Source: Sorex araneus | Taxonomy: Eukaryota > Chordata > Mammalia > Eulipotyphla > Soricidae | DNA: 64,000 nucleotides | Direction: 5' to 3' | NCBI RefSeq assembly: GCF_027595985.1 | Contig: NC_073311.1 | Span: forward strand, 49,642,463 to 49,706,462 | Shown here: piece by piece, positions 20,281-31,639 of the stretch | How the letters are laid out: each line of letters opens with the position of its first letter | Position numbering within the stretch: the stretch's first letter is position 1 | Translations under genes and position numbers: made by a program | Notes under the pieces: generated by a model | The model's database searches: none | Seen by the model: only the letters and a program-made list of their open reading frames with translations | Told to the model about the DNA's origin: nothing

Positions 20281-20805
20281 TGTGGGGATCTAGCCCAGGA
20301 CAGACCACAGGAATCTATTTAGCTTTCTTAAGACTCTTTTTACAGGAGCCCGCATTCTAGAATAACTTGATTTTCTGCCCCTGAGCAAGGAATTCAGATA
20401 CAGGCACCCCAGTTTGCAAGAAGGGTGGTGGTCAGACCAGATAACCAGACCCATATCACAAGACCCAGGACTGCCCCCAGAACCGGGACATTCCTGAATA
20501 TTGGCGCGAATACTGATCTCTAAAACCATAGGCTAAGGAGTGATTAAATTGATTGGTTAAGAAAGTTTGCAATATTACAAATCTATTGGCTATGAAATGC
20601 GCGGGCTCTGCTGTAACGGCCGGGGAAGGCCTATATAAGATCTCCTTTGGAGAAACTCGGGGTTTTTTGCCCAACCTGCTGGACCTGCGTGTCCGTGTAG
20701 GCAGCTGGACCCTGGCTAGCCAGTCTTACAATAAACCCTGCTTGCTGTTTGCAGTCTCTGGAGTCTCTTTGTCGTTATAGGGAGATCTCGATCCGTGCCC
20801 TAACA
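20281..20805 (+). repeat. 3' LTR of ERV copy A
   Basis: 525 bp, shorter than the 5' LTR mainly because the GTCCTTTTAAATGG stretch is reduced near 20543-20548. It has TATATAAG near 20633 and AATAAA near 20729. Sequence after 20805 (ATCACAAACTCC) is unrelated to what follows the matching LTR in copy B. Confidence 0.88.
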
Positions 20806-20810
20806 ATCAC

Positions 20811-22740
20811 AAACTCCACTTCTATAATACACATAAAACTTTCCCTGCATAGAGTGTTATTTTCCTTACAAACACTGGGCATAAAAATGACTGTTTGCTA
20901 AAACCAGACAAAATCTTAACCCCTGAGACAAACCTAAGTGATTTTGTAATTTAAAGTATGTGGATACACTGAGAGTTCTTTTTCTGTCTGTTACACACAT
21001 ACGGAGATGTTTTTAAAGTAGTATGAATTCTGAAGAAATATTATTCTCTGCATTTTAAGGAATTCTACTTACTAGCAAAGTGATTTTTACACTTTAGCAT
21101 CTTCACTTGAGGAAACATGCAGAGTATCACCTCTTGGGCTGAAGGGGTCCTTGGAGCAGGAGAGCACATGTCTGGAAGGCTTGAGGCCCTGAGCGTGATG
21201 CCCTCCCCCTGACACCCACAGCTCAGCCCTGGTGGTCCTCCGGGCAGCTGGTGATCCCTTGGCTCAGCCCCACATCAAGTTGTGAGACCCAAATTCAGGG
21301 CTAAGAGTAACTGGGAGTATCTACCTCACATCCTGAGAACTGTTCTGGGTGGCCCTTATAGTAACATATAACTAAATAATTAAAATATTAGGAAGCAAAC
21401 AATTTATAATGTTTGATTTACACTTCTACTTTTACAGAAGATTGAAGTGATGAAACTCTTTTATGCAGTTGGTATCCAAGCTGACATGTTTATGTGCTTT
21501 TGGGTTTATAAACAGTAATCCTTGGGATTACAGGTTGTTCAGATACACTGTACTGATAAGTCCCAAATAGCACGAAATAGCAATGTACAAAGGATCCTAT
21601 TGCCTAAGTATGTAAAAAAATGAAAAGTCAAAAAACAGATATGTAAATTCTAATTGTTTACATATTTTAAATATAAGACAATTGTTTGTAGTTTTTGTGT
21701 ATACGGATGTAATAAATAAAATAATTAAATATTATCAGTAATAACCTTATTTAATCCTATTGCTTTTCAACTTTTTTTGTCTCACAATCCATTTTATCTC
21801 AGGTTTCCTAAGAGACATTGTGTCTGCCTTACATGGTGTCTCAAGAAAGATTATGTATGTCTCAAACATAGGCATAAAGCTCATAGCCCAGAAAAACAGA
21901 GGTAAAAGCTGTCCTTGTTCTCCAGAGCAAATTGAGGCAGGAACAAAAACTGAAATCTACCTTTCCTAGATCCCCTCCCCCTTAAATACCCCACAGCTCA
22001 GTCCTGGTGGTCCTCACCACAGCTGATGATCCCCTTGCCTCAGGTCTGGCAACAAGTTGTGAGACCCAAAGTCAGGGCTGAGAGGAATTGGCAGTGCCCA
22101 GTAACTGGAATTGTTTGGAGACAGGAAGTTTCAGGGATTGGGAGTTACCCAATCTGGTTAGATTGGTTAAAGGGAGGAAAAAAAGATAAAACCAAGACTG
22201 CACTTAACAAATTCTGTGGCTCAGCCTAATGGGAAATGAAAAATTCCTGTAGGGTTTCTTGATTGTAGGCAATTATATCCATATCACTTTCAAAGCTATT
22301 GTCAAATCTGTCCAGGAAGGCAAAGTTGGAGGGGATGGAGGAGAAAAAAATATCTAGGGAAAACTCTAATAGAAACACAGCAGAACTCTCAATATGAGAA
22401 AGCTGACATAATATGGACTTTTACTATGAACTTTTTCTTTGGAAAATCTGGGGAGAGGTTTGTCAAGGGACAGAAAGAAAGGGAAAGTGGTATGATGTCG
22501 GTTTTTTGCAGTCAGTTTGCCTCACAGTATCATGCAGGGTCAACAAGAGAATGCTTAGTCTTTCTCCCAAGCCAGTTTCAGAAGTTTCCCAATGGCAATG
22601 GTTTTACCCTCATCTCTTCAGGTGAACTGACCCCTCTGAGAGAAGTCCTTGAAAGTCTCATTTGCAGATGATTCTAGCCATCTGAAAATGGTCAATGCAT
22701 ATTTGATCTTGCTTCACGAAATGGCGTCGAATCTTGCTTT
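20811..22740. other. Intergenic, AT-rich, with old SINE-like fragments
   Basis: Two related GC-rich fragments, about 21120-21350 and 21990-22095, share CACAGCTCAG.CCTGGTGGTCCTC and AAGTTGTGAGACCCAAA blocks and look like decayed short interspersed repeats. No gene or exon is recognised. Confidence 0.4.
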
Positions 22741-22771
22741 TTTCTCTGGATTTTTTTTTTTTTTTTTTTTG

Positions 22772-22960
22772 CTTACCAAGAAATTAAGTCTGTTATCTTG
22801 TCTTCTTCAATACAAGTTTGGATGTGCACCACCACATTGCAGCCTGGGGAAATGATGATGGATTTGTGCTCTATGATCACTCTCTGTGCATCAAAGCCAG
22901 TTAGGAGTATAGCCTGAATACAACTACACATGGCCCAAATCCCAATAAATAAATACTTTT
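22772..22960 (-). pseudogene. GSPT1: Retropseudogene fragment of GSPT1/GSPT2 (eRF3)
   Basis: On the minus strand a frame reads FDAQRVIIEHKS, then VVVHIQTCIEE and DKITDLIS (22895 down to about 22779). This matches, with substitutions, the domain-3 segment of the translation termination GTPase eRF3 around FDAQ.VIIEHKSI...HTCIEE. There are no introns. The match ends at TTGGTAAGC followed by a run of A (poly-T 22749-22771 on the plus strand). At that point the parental mRNA itself has an A-rich codon pair for LysLys, so reverse transcription may have primed internally. It is truncated and not functional. Confidence 0.65.
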
Positions 22961-22989
22961 TTGAAAAGCAGAAGGAAAAGAAACTCCTC

Positions 22990-24230
22990 TGCCAGTGAGA
23001 AACAACATAGGACATTGCTAAGTATGGTTCATTGGTGGTGGTGGTGGGAGGAGGGCAGAGGAAAATTGAATTATTGTATTTCTTATCAATTTCTCCACTA
23101 TTCCTCTGTCACTGACAGGGCTATTACAAAATATCAAAGATTGATTTCAATATGTTTCATAGAAATATCTTACTAATTTCAGACTTTTTTCATGTCTTAG
23201 GATAAGATAAACATCCTGCATTTCCAATTGGACTAGTGGGAGTAGAGGTTTATTTCCAACCTTTTTGTTTACATAGTTAACCATTGGTCATGCACAAGCC
23301 CATTTTCACAGACCTCAGACCTGGGGCTTTATTTATGGCCCTGAGAAAAATTTGGGTTTCCCGTTCTTAAGGAGAGTCACTGGGGAATTCCAAAATAGCT
23401 TGATATGTGAGTAACATCTAAAATAGAGTCACTCTTAGTTATTGGTGAAGGGAAACTGAAGCTTCCTCATCCAGAAGCCTCCAATAGTATTCACTAGACT
23501 GGTTCCTAAACCGCATAGCTGAGGCATCAATACCATGTCTCACCAGCTGTGATCTTGGTAAATTACATAGCACTCAAACAGAATTTCTGCATATGAAAAT
23601 TGAGTATAAAAATGCCAACTTTAATGGCTAGTGATAATATCCAAATAAGATCACAGACAAAAGTTCCCTGACTTTGTGTGACACAGGAAATATTTGATGA
23701 ACCGTTTTTCCATAGTTACTTCATGGAAATGAGGGAAAAAAACAGCAGTGGTTCACCTACATGGTGGGAATTTAAATTTTTATTTTATTTTACTCTTTTG
23801 TAAGACTGACGCATGTTCTAATGGTGTCTATCACATCATTGTCTCAACTTCTAAGAGATATTCAATTCATTGTCTCTTCCTCACTACCATCAACATGGTG
23901 AGCTATTCAAATCAACTTCTCACGGTCCCGTGAAAATCTTCTGCAGTGGAATTCATCACTAAAATCACACATGGGAAACATTTCTTCATATTAACTAACC
24001 TGCAAAAGTACAATTTATAGCCGAAAAACATCTGCATAATTTTGGAAATACTCGCTTTTGCACCTTAAATTGATTCTAGTTCAATTTTAATGATGCCATC
24101 AGACAGATCATTCTAGTGAAAATATCAACAGATAACTCTTTTGCACTGAATCTTCTAAATAACCCTTCTTTACTGTTGAATTATGTAACTCTAAGTCCAT
24201 TAGGTCTTGCAGGCAGCACAATATAATTAT
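22990..24230. other. Intergenic sequence, nothing recognised
   Basis: AT-rich sequence with short open frames only. No SINE head, LTR ends or exon-like features stood out on either strand. Confidence 0.35.
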
Positions 24231-24239
24231 TTTGGTTTC

Positions 24240-25020
24240 TTTTCTATCTTTTCTCACTCATTCTCTTCTAAACACCAAGGGGAAAGAATGACTCCCCCCC
24301 ACCCCACCTCAAATAAAGCAAGAAAATAAACAATATTTTCTTGCTAGTCTACAGCATTTTAACTTGTAGAAAGTTCCCAGAAGTCACAACTTCTTAAGCC
24401 GTGGCTAACAGAGGAACTCCACAATGATGTAGGTAAGTAGACAGAGAGGGGCCCATGGCAACGAAATTCCTGGGATGGAATAAAAGTTCCTAGTCAAAGG
24501 CCATCAGGGCCCACCTTGTGAGCACAGGAACTAAGGCCGGATAAGACTTTCACCTACACCAGAAACAGACACAGAGCAGACTGGATCCTCTCGGAGAGAC
24601 GCTCTAGCAGAAAAAAGGTGCAAAAATGGAATTTCAAAGAAGACCTTAGACCACTTCCAACTCTACCCCTTTGGCAACCTCCCTAGCTATGAACTTTTTC
24701 TTAGAACCCCCCCCCCCCCCACTCCCATGGTTGCCGGAGCCCATGTGCTGCTTGTGCCAACATGGCCAAGCACACGTGTGGCCTACATCTCCCCACTTGA
24801 GATGTGTACTTTCATGATTCCATATCTACTGTTAAGATATGTGTATGATGTGTATGTAGTGGTTCTCTCCACCTTTGAAGAAGTATGTGTTCTCTCCTAA
24901 TCATGTTACTTCCTCTTACTTTCTCTCTCTCCCCTCTTTTCCTAAAAACCTCCAAATAAAATCTGTTTTACTTCACTGCTAGCCTGCTCCTGAATTCTTT
25001 TTGGCAAGGCGGGACAAGAA
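24240..25020 (+). mobile_element. LTR-like sequence with polyadenylation signal, left part of an inverted duplicate
   Basis: U3/R/U5-like layout: CT-rich stretch, AAAACCTCCAAATAAAATC (AATAAA near 24954), then CACTGCTAGCCTGCTCCTG and GGCAAGGCGGGACAAGAACC. From about 24960 onward the sequence matches the reverse complement of the window's right end (64000 downward), so the family or segment is repeated in inverted orientation. A poly-C run lies at about 24707-24720. The left boundary is not determined. Confidence 0.45.
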
Positions 25021-25639
25021 CCTGGTAACCCTTGGTTCTGTGGAGGTGGAAGATGTGGATTGGGAGAAAGTGACCGTCTCCCACCTCCCCACCACACATA
25101 AGCCACCTCATATAAGTCACCCGTGGGGCCCACTGACGTCAATAGTATTCATGTCTGTTGGTCATGCATTCCTTTGTTAGTAATTCTAAAAGTTATTAGG
25201 GTGTTGCCATAAGGAGTAATTGGAATCATAACCACCGAGGCAGCACCAGTTCCAAAGGCCTCAAAAATGCTGAACAGTGTTGGGTGCAGAGAACAAGCAT
25301 AGAGAATTGCAGTGGACACCACCACTGAGTATGACATCGTGCAGCCAGAAGACCAGAGCAGAGGAGAGAAGAGTACAGGGAAAGAGGAGAGGAAAGGGGA
25401 AGGGACGGAAGTAAGAGGGAGGAAAAGGGGGAGAGGACAGGTTTTGCCAAGAGAAGTTAACTCCTCTTACCATCTCTGAATTTTTCCTTCCCTCTGCTTG
25501 GAGTTTCAGGCTTCTCAACAGGAGCCCAAAATTCTTTGATGCTTGCCTGGAATTGGGATGTGTATAGACATTATATTTTTTCTTCCCATTAATTCCCCCC
25601 ATCCCTTGCTGTCTTACATGTGTTATTACATTGAACTTT

Positions 25640-26420
25640 CCCTAGCTAATCCCTGAATGCTGTTTTGGTTACTTCGAAAGCCTGAGGAAAGGGTGGAGTA
25701 TGTTTTGTCCTCCTGAGCCCTAGTGATGATAATCATCATCATCATCATCCTCATCCTGTTGATTGTTGAATTTCTCGAGTGGTCTCAGTAATGTCTTCAT
25801 TCGTCCTAGCCCTGAGATTTTAGAAGCCTCTCTTTATTCGTCCTTTCTAATGGTGCCGCATTAGAGGCTCTTTCAGGGTCAGGGAATGAGATCCATTATT
25901 GCTACTGGTTTGGGCATATGAATACGCCATGGGGAATTCACGAGGCTCTCCCATGTGAACAGGAAACTCTCAGTAGCTTGCAGGTTCTCCCAGAGGGAGA
26001 ACTTTGCTATAAGATGTTGAGTGGCCGCAAAGTGGCCGAGCGCTTCCGGAAACTTGGTTTTATAATCTCTGAATGTTGGCCATTGGTGGGATTACATGGT
26101 GCTAGGGGCAGTCCCTGGGTGTGACCACCTAGCTACTGGAAAATGGGGAATCCGGGTGGAAGAGGTCCAATCCTGATCAGAGTACGCTTGGAGGTCTCAG
26201 CCCCGGTCCCACACACCTGGGTTCCTCTGCCAGTTCCTTCATGCTTGAGGCTCATCCGAACATGTCGAGAGGGGCCTTTAGCATGGCTTTGGCTAGGCTC
26301 TGGAGGTCTTAGGCTGAGGGAGCTCTGCTCAGGGCGGGGAGGGAAGCTGGAGCCCATCCCCTCCGAGGAGGCCTCAGGGAAGACAGCCAGGCATGGGGGT
26401 AAGAGACTCTCTGCCTAATG
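25640..26420 (+). repeat. Unclassified dispersed repeat (inverted copy at 53420-54180)
   Basis: Shares AGGCTCATCCGAACATGT-like, CTCTGGAGGTC and ATGAATACGCCATGG..GAG blocks with the reverse complement of 53434-54050. A short ATC microsatellite sits at its left (25735-25749). Related sequence in weaker form occurs near 57690-58150. It carries only fortuitous open frames. Confidence 0.5.
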
Positions 26421-26530
26421 ATGATAAAGATGAAAATAAGCTGATTTGGGATCCCAGGACTAGAGAACTAACAGACTGTTGGGAAACCTTGTGCCTTCTC
26501 CCTACCATAGCTAAAAGAAGGCCAACCCAT

Positions 26531-26708
26531 GGGCTGGAATGATAGTACAGTGGGTAAGGTGCTTGTCTTGCCTATGGCCAACTCAGGTTCAATTCAATCC
26601 CTAGTACCCCATATGGTCCCCTGAACCTGCCAGAAGGGATCTATGGGTGCAAAACCAGGAGTATGCCCTGAGCACTGCCAGATGTGGGCCAAACCTAAAA
26701 AAAAAAAT
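26531..26708 (+). repeat. tRNA SINE, full length but diverged
   Basis: Starts GGGCTGGAATGATAGTACAG, carries CCATATGGTCCCCTGA and GAGCACTGCCAG blocks and ends in an A-run. More diverged from the complete element at 55465 than the copy at 8615. Confidence 0.8.
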
Positions 26709-27370
26709 AGAAGGCTACGAAGATCTGACATTTCCATAAAAGACAGTTCAATTTCTCTTTGTTAATTCGACTGAGGGCTTCCTACTGGCAATATCAGTTG
26801 AGTACAGCAGAACAGCAGAATCGGCAAAGGAGGTGTATTGGGACCCTAGCTGAGACAACAGGCATAGGAAACATCCTGCTAGACCTGAAATCTCTCCCAC
26901 CCATGACATCATATAACAGTGAATTCCTTACCAACGGCACTCATTCCAGACAGCTTCCTTCCCTCTGTGGCTGGAAACTCCCTAGTCTACTTACATGTGC
27001 CAAGGAGAGTAGCTTGGGAAACTGCATTCTGCTCCCATTCCAACAGCACCAGCAAGAATAAGGGGAGCTCAGGCTGAGACACATGAACCAGGAAGACCAG
27101 GATAAACATGCAAGGCTTTGAAATCAGTATTTGGAACCAGGGATGGCAAAAGTAGCCCAGAAGATTCTCACTAAATATAAAAGAGTGTTTTTTTCAGGGG
27201 AAAACATTTTTCTGAAGAAAATACCAAATATGAGACAGACACTATAGGGCATTTTACATTTTCTGGTACTAGGTTCAAAACCCACAAATACATACTCATG
27301 CATGGAGATTATTGACTACTTCTATTTCTAGTCTGACAGAAATTGTTTTCATAAGATCATGTTTTCCATG

Positions 27371-29230
27371 TGTAGGATGACATTGGTTTGCCCTTTCTCC
27401 ATTGACACAGGGAGATAAGGCTTGTTGGGTTACACCCTCACCGTGCTCGTGAGGAACTTCCATTCCTCCGTGTTTATCTTTAACTTCTCTGTGCTCTGCT
27501 TCCCCTATCTGTCAATCACCTATATCCCCAAATCAGACCCTGTGACTTGTAAGGTCAGATCCTTCTAAGGACTCTGGATTTTGTATTTATAATTGAATTA
27601 TAGCTTTTCTCATTCACTTTTGTCTTTTGCATACTTTACTTTTAGAGCACTGACCTTTTTGTATAGACACAGGAAGATAGTTAATGCTATGCTTTTGTAA
27701 CTTGAAAGTTAATTTACTCTGAATAACATTTACTCCTGGGCATCTGTCATATTTACTCAACTTAAGCCTCAGTTTCCCTGAGTTCTTAGCACCCCAAAAG
27801 CAGGGTGCCAAAGAGGGGACTGGATGGACCCAGGGCAAGCTGTAAGGTACCCTGGTATTAAAACAGGACAGGACAAGTGCCATAAAAGTTATAATAAATT
27901 AAGGGCATGGTTGTGGAGAAATTCTGTCATGACCCAAATAGAAGTGACTGGACAAGGACCCTGTTAGGGTTCGGAAGGACTAATCTGGCATGAGCACTGT
28001 AGTCTAGGATAGATAGCGAGATGTCCTCAGGAGAGCCACCTACAAGTGTAATGTATCTCTTACTGTGTCCATATAAAATGACAAGAAAGATTATTATTAT
28101 TTTTTTGAGAATTTTATTTTATTGAATCACCATGTGGAATATTACAATGCTTTCAGGCTTAAGTCTCAGTTATACAATGCTGAAACAACCATCTCTTCCC
28201 CAGTGCCCATATCCACCACCCAAAAAAAGAAAAACCCACAGTACACCTCTCATCCCGTCCCCCGGTCACCCTCTTGTAACTGATACATTTCACTTTACTT
28301 TCTATTTACTTTGGTTACATTCAATATTTCAACACAAACCTCACTATTATTGTTAGGAGTACCCCACTAGAGTCAGACCTGTTGTGAAGAGATATGAGGT
28401 CGCACGGTTTTGGATTTCTGTACTTGAGCAACTAAGTCCAGGGAGATTTCTTGCAGATATTGGATCATTGCAAGCTTGTAAACCCCATCTGTGGTCGTCA
28501 TAATATGGCGGTCACCACGCCCTTCACCCCCGGCAAGGAAGAAGTGAGAGAGAGAAATACCTTTCTCCTCCTGTGTGGGCATGGGGCTGCTGCTTAGTTC
28601 TCAGTCTGGAGACATTCTTTGAGGAGCTCCCCATGCCGAAAACTTTAGATGGCGTCTGGAGTCACGCTCGTGCAGCTGCGGAGAGGCCGCACACACGTGC
28701 GGCCCCAGGGATCACATCTTGGTGGCAGCAAAATAACTAGAAAGATTATTAAGAAGTAAATCTAGGATAATTGTTTATGAACTAAGGAAAGGAGAAGTAA
28801 AGGAGAAGTATGTCCTTAGATGAAATTCCTCTCTTGAGTGGATCTCCTAGCAGAAGGAGATCTTTGTCTTAGAAGAGCTTTCCCGGAAGGAAGGGCTTTG
28901 CATATGTTTATCATGCTGTCTCACCTAGGTGTAGCTGCTACCCCCAATGCTTGGTGTTTGTGCACTTGACTAAGGCAATGAGACTCGTGTGGAAAAATAG
29001 CATGGGGGAAAGTAAGAGATGGAATTTAGGAGCAGTGCACTGGGTAGTGTGAGAGTGGAATGGGGTGATCAGTGAGAGTGGAACAGGCGTGCAAGGAGAA
29101 TGGATTAAATGGTGGGATGGAGATCAGAATAAACAGTAACTGATCACCAACTAGCTTGTCAAAACTTTTCCCTCCCTCATGTGTTTGTTGTTGGTGTGGT
29201 GGGGTAGTGGCTCATGGGCACTGAACGCAC
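27371..29230 (+). mobile_element. Family-X LTR, plus strand, with a nested L1
   Basis: Starts TGTAGGATGACATTGG and contains the family blocks AAGCCTCAGTTTCCCTGAG, GGGACTGGATGGACCCAGG and ATTCTGTCATGACC, plus AATAAACAGTAACTG near 29130. It is split by an L1 fragment at 28098-28738. The 3' boundary is approximate. Confidence 0.6.
28098..28738 (-). mobile_element. L1 3' fragment nested in an LTR, minus strand
   Basis: Starts with T-rich sequence and GAATCACCATGTGGAA on the plus strand (antisense L1 tail), continuing into CpG-bearing sequence (TCACCACGCCCTTCACCCCCG). Flanked by AGAAAGATTATTA-type direct repeats (about 28084-28097 and 28739-28752). The inverted counterpart LTR at 62250 lacks the insert, which confirms its limits. 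Confidence 0.75.
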
Positions 29231-29290
29231 ATGGTGAGAGAGAGCACACACAATTATATTTGAACATACATCATGAACCTCCCAATATAT

Positions 29291-29324
29291 CAACACACAC
29301 ACACACACACACAGACACACACAC
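29291..29324. repeat. (CA)n microsatellite
   Basis: About 16 CA units with one G interruption. Confidence 0.95.
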
Positions 29325-29788
29325 GTCTTTCTATTTCCATAGCCAATTTTAGTAAAAGCAGGTGAAGACTGAAAGGAACAGTCTCAATGAGCAAAGACAA
29401 GGATGATCCATCTTCTCTTTGAACTCATATTTTTGGCCTCCAGTGAAAAAACCCAGAAAAAATGGTTGGAAAATCAGAAGTTTTTAATATGGGTGTGGTA
29501 TTGGTAGGAGGTGTTGGAGGAAGGATTGTGTGAATATAGATATGATAAAGTATTTCTTAATGAGTTGGTATGAATCAAATGTGATTCAACTGAAGAAGAA
29601 ACATCTATCCTTTAGTGGTTCACAGATACTTTTCTCTGAATTATAAAAAAATAAATCTTACTTCTGCACTGAGTTTAGATATATTTAAATGGTTTTAGAT
29701 GGTCTGTCAAATTTCAATAAGTGTCTTGCTGTACATTTTGAACACTGGTAAAAAAAAAGTCCTAAATGGGGTGATTAAACAGTTTTTA

Positions 29789-29856
29789 CATCAAAAACTG
29801 TTGCATATGGCCCAAAAGATTATTTACTACTAAATTGCTTTGGTTTGTTTGGGAGC
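29789..29856. repeat. Left arm of a 68-bp inverted repeat
   Basis: The reverse complement of this arm equals 30355-30422 except for about four bases (94%). The arms are about 500 bp apart. Confidence 0.85.
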
Positions 29857-30229
29857 AGGGTGATTAAACAGAATGTCTAAAGAAAAGAGCCAAAATGGTC
29901 TAGTTAGGAGAAAAATCATCCATAAGCTAAGAAACAGGGAAACAACTTGATACTCAAAAATTGACATTAAAATGGTAGTAAATACCTGAAATTGATAAAA
30001 GGCATCTATAAAAACATACAGATAACTTTATGCTTAAGGATGAAACGCCAAAGGATTTCTTTCCAGTACTTAGGGAATAATATCAACATGTTCTTCCTCA
30101 CCACCAGTGTTTAAAACATCATAGAAGAATATCACTGCTGTGTATTACCACAAAACTGGACAAATTAGAAAGGAGGAAATAAAAGTACGTTTATTTGTAG
30201 GTCACAAGATTGTCTATTTAAATGGAAAA

Positions 30230-30370
30230 GGTGACAGATGCATGAGGCCCAGATTTCTTCCAGCCCCAGCACTTCCTGGTCCCTCAACTGAGTACTACCA
30301 GGAATGACCTTTGAGCACAAAGCCAGAAGCATCGCCTGAGTACTACTAAGTATGGCTCCCAAAGAAACCA
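30230..30370 (+). repeat. Diverged tRNA SINE body
   Basis: Contains CCAGCACTTCCTGGTCC, GAGTACTACCAGGAATGACC and GAGCACAAAGCCAG blocks of the SINE family, ending TATGGCTCCCAAAGAAACC. Its tail overlaps the right inverted-repeat arm. Confidence 0.6.
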
Positions 30371-30422
30371 AAGCAATTTAGTAGTAAGCAATCTTTTGGG
30401 CCATATCCAACAGTTTTTGATG
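30355..30422. repeat. Right arm of the 68-bp inverted repeat
   Basis: Pairs with 29789-29856. The first 20 bases are the end of the SINE, the remainder is SINE 3' flank, so the left arm looks like a copied SINE tail plus flank in reverse. Confidence 0.85.
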
Positions 30423-30439
30423 TGAAATTTTGATTGGAG

Positions 30440-30595
30440 GCCATATGCAATGGTGGTTAGAGCTTACAATGGGTTCTGAGCTCAGCTGTCACCCCTAAAA
30501 GTCCTTGGGGGACCATATGTGATAGTGGGGGTAGAACTGGGGTTGGCCATGTACAAGGGTAGTGCCTTACTCCGGTATTTCCTCTCTGGCTCTTC
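30440..30595 (-). repeat. Diverged tRNA SINE, minus strand
   Basis: On the plus strand it has GGGGGACCATATGTGATAG, AACTGGGGTTGGCCATGTAC and GTGCCTTAC, which are antisense versions of the SINE CCATATGG, GGTTC and promoter-proximal blocks. Confidence 0.55.
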
Positions 30596-30599
30596 TGCT

Positions 30600-31170
30600 G
30601 TGTATTTTATAAAAATCACATTGATGCAATAGTTTTTCATGGATTTGCTTCAAAACATTATAGTTCTTCTGTACAATGCAATGTACTGGTTAGAACAGGA
30701 ACTAAGTTGCGTGTGGAACACCATCTTCCAGTTAAAACAAGACGGTATAGACTTAACTGTCCCTGATCCTCACCTAGGATAACCTGTCAGCAGAGAGGTG
30801 CTAAAGCTGGTGTACTTTGGCCTCCCAGATTGGGTTATGTTGACCTTTCCCAATCTGTTCACAACAGGACTATTGCCAGTAAGGGTTACTTAGGTCTGAA
30901 AAACAAAAGTCCCCAGAGGCTCTGTGGCAATCAGGAGAAATTTCTAGCATTACTTATAGAATGCAGATGATCTAGCTTTATGTATATTTACCTCACAGAG
31001 TCCTCTTTTGAGACAGAGCACACATATAGAGGACAATTTTTGTTTCCAACCTGCCTGCTTAATTTGGTACTATCATTCTTTTTTTTCTGAGTCTGAACTG
31101 AGCCAATGAACAGGCTGCTGCATCCACGGAATGCAGTGGGTGTTTATAAACAGGAAGTTTCTCTCTCCCT
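30600..31170. other. Intergenic sequence, nothing recognised
   Basis: No exon-like or repeat-defining motif was seen on either strand. Confidence 0.3.
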
Positions 31171-31190
31171 GTTTATAAAGAACTTGCTGC

Positions 31191-31230
31191 AAAAACAAAA
31201 AAATTAAAAATAAAAAATAATAAAAAAAAA
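31191..31230 (+). repeat. A-rich 40-bp insert with 14-bp flanking duplication
   Basis: AAAGAACTTGCTGC occurs at 31177-31190 and again at 31231-31244, bracketing only A-rich sequence (A with few C and T). This is the footprint of a retrotransposition event that copied little more than a tail. Confidence 0.7.
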
Positions 31231-31639
31231 AAAGAACTTGCTGCAGCCCTCAGGGCGTTACCCTGTTTTTCCCAGACTTAGTCAATTTCCCTCAGGATCA
31301 TTGGAATTTCCGTCTCCAGATCTTGTTTTAGCAAGTTTCTTTTTCTTTAAAACAGATGCCTGTACCGTTACACAACAGATGGCTGTTATCTAACAGCCTA
31401 GTTAGATCAAGAACCTGACTTTCAACCCCTCATTCAAATTCCTGCCTGCAGAATACAGCTTCCATCAACAAAGAGGAGACAATGGAGGTGGAGGACTCAC
31501 CTAAAGAAACTGAGGAATGTTGTTACTTGCTGGAACATCTAAGATGCTTGCCTTTCAGTGGAAAGGAACAATTTGGTAATGTAAAGTTGTCAAGTTGTTG
31601 CAAAGAGCAAAAGCTTGGCATCAGGGAGTGGCCGACAGA

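Larger units (their letters stand above)
14329..20805 (+). mobile_element. Endogenous retrovirus-like element, copy A, complete with both LTRs
   Basis: 5' LTR 14329-14860, 3' LTR 20281-20805, both TG...CA. Flanks carry a perfect 5-bp target duplication ATCAC (14324-14328 and 20806-20810). A primer binding site two bases after the 5' LTR and a purine tract before the 3' LTR complete the structure. About ten substitutions separate the two LTRs (about 2%), so the insertion is fairly young but older than the A/B split of the 5' LTRs (about 1%). The 5.4-kb interior has no recognisable gag, protease, polymerase or envelope frame, suggesting a non-autonomous or fully decayed element. Confidence 0.88.
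24960..29230 (+). repeat. Inverted segmental repeat, left arm
   Basis: Runs of this interval match the reverse complement of 61740-64000: the GGGCCC...CATGTCT.TTGGTCAT region near 25121-25180, the ASYWQYQL..../GNILLDL coding-like block at 26760-27060, and the whole LTR from 27371 on. The left arm additionally holds inserts missing from the right arm (about 25450-26730 and the L1 at 28098-28738). Arms differ by roughly 10% by eye, so this is older than the A/B duplication. Confidence 0.6.

Noticed and set aside
25732-25752. CRISPR-like or regulatory repeat array
   Set aside because: Simple ATC trinucleotide repeat; the genome is mammalian and no spacer structure exists.
26759-27061. 100-codon frame resembling the minus-strand frame at 63232-63483
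   Set aside because: The similarity is that of the inverted segmental repeat; the start regions and frames differ and no family is recognised, so a real gene is not supported.
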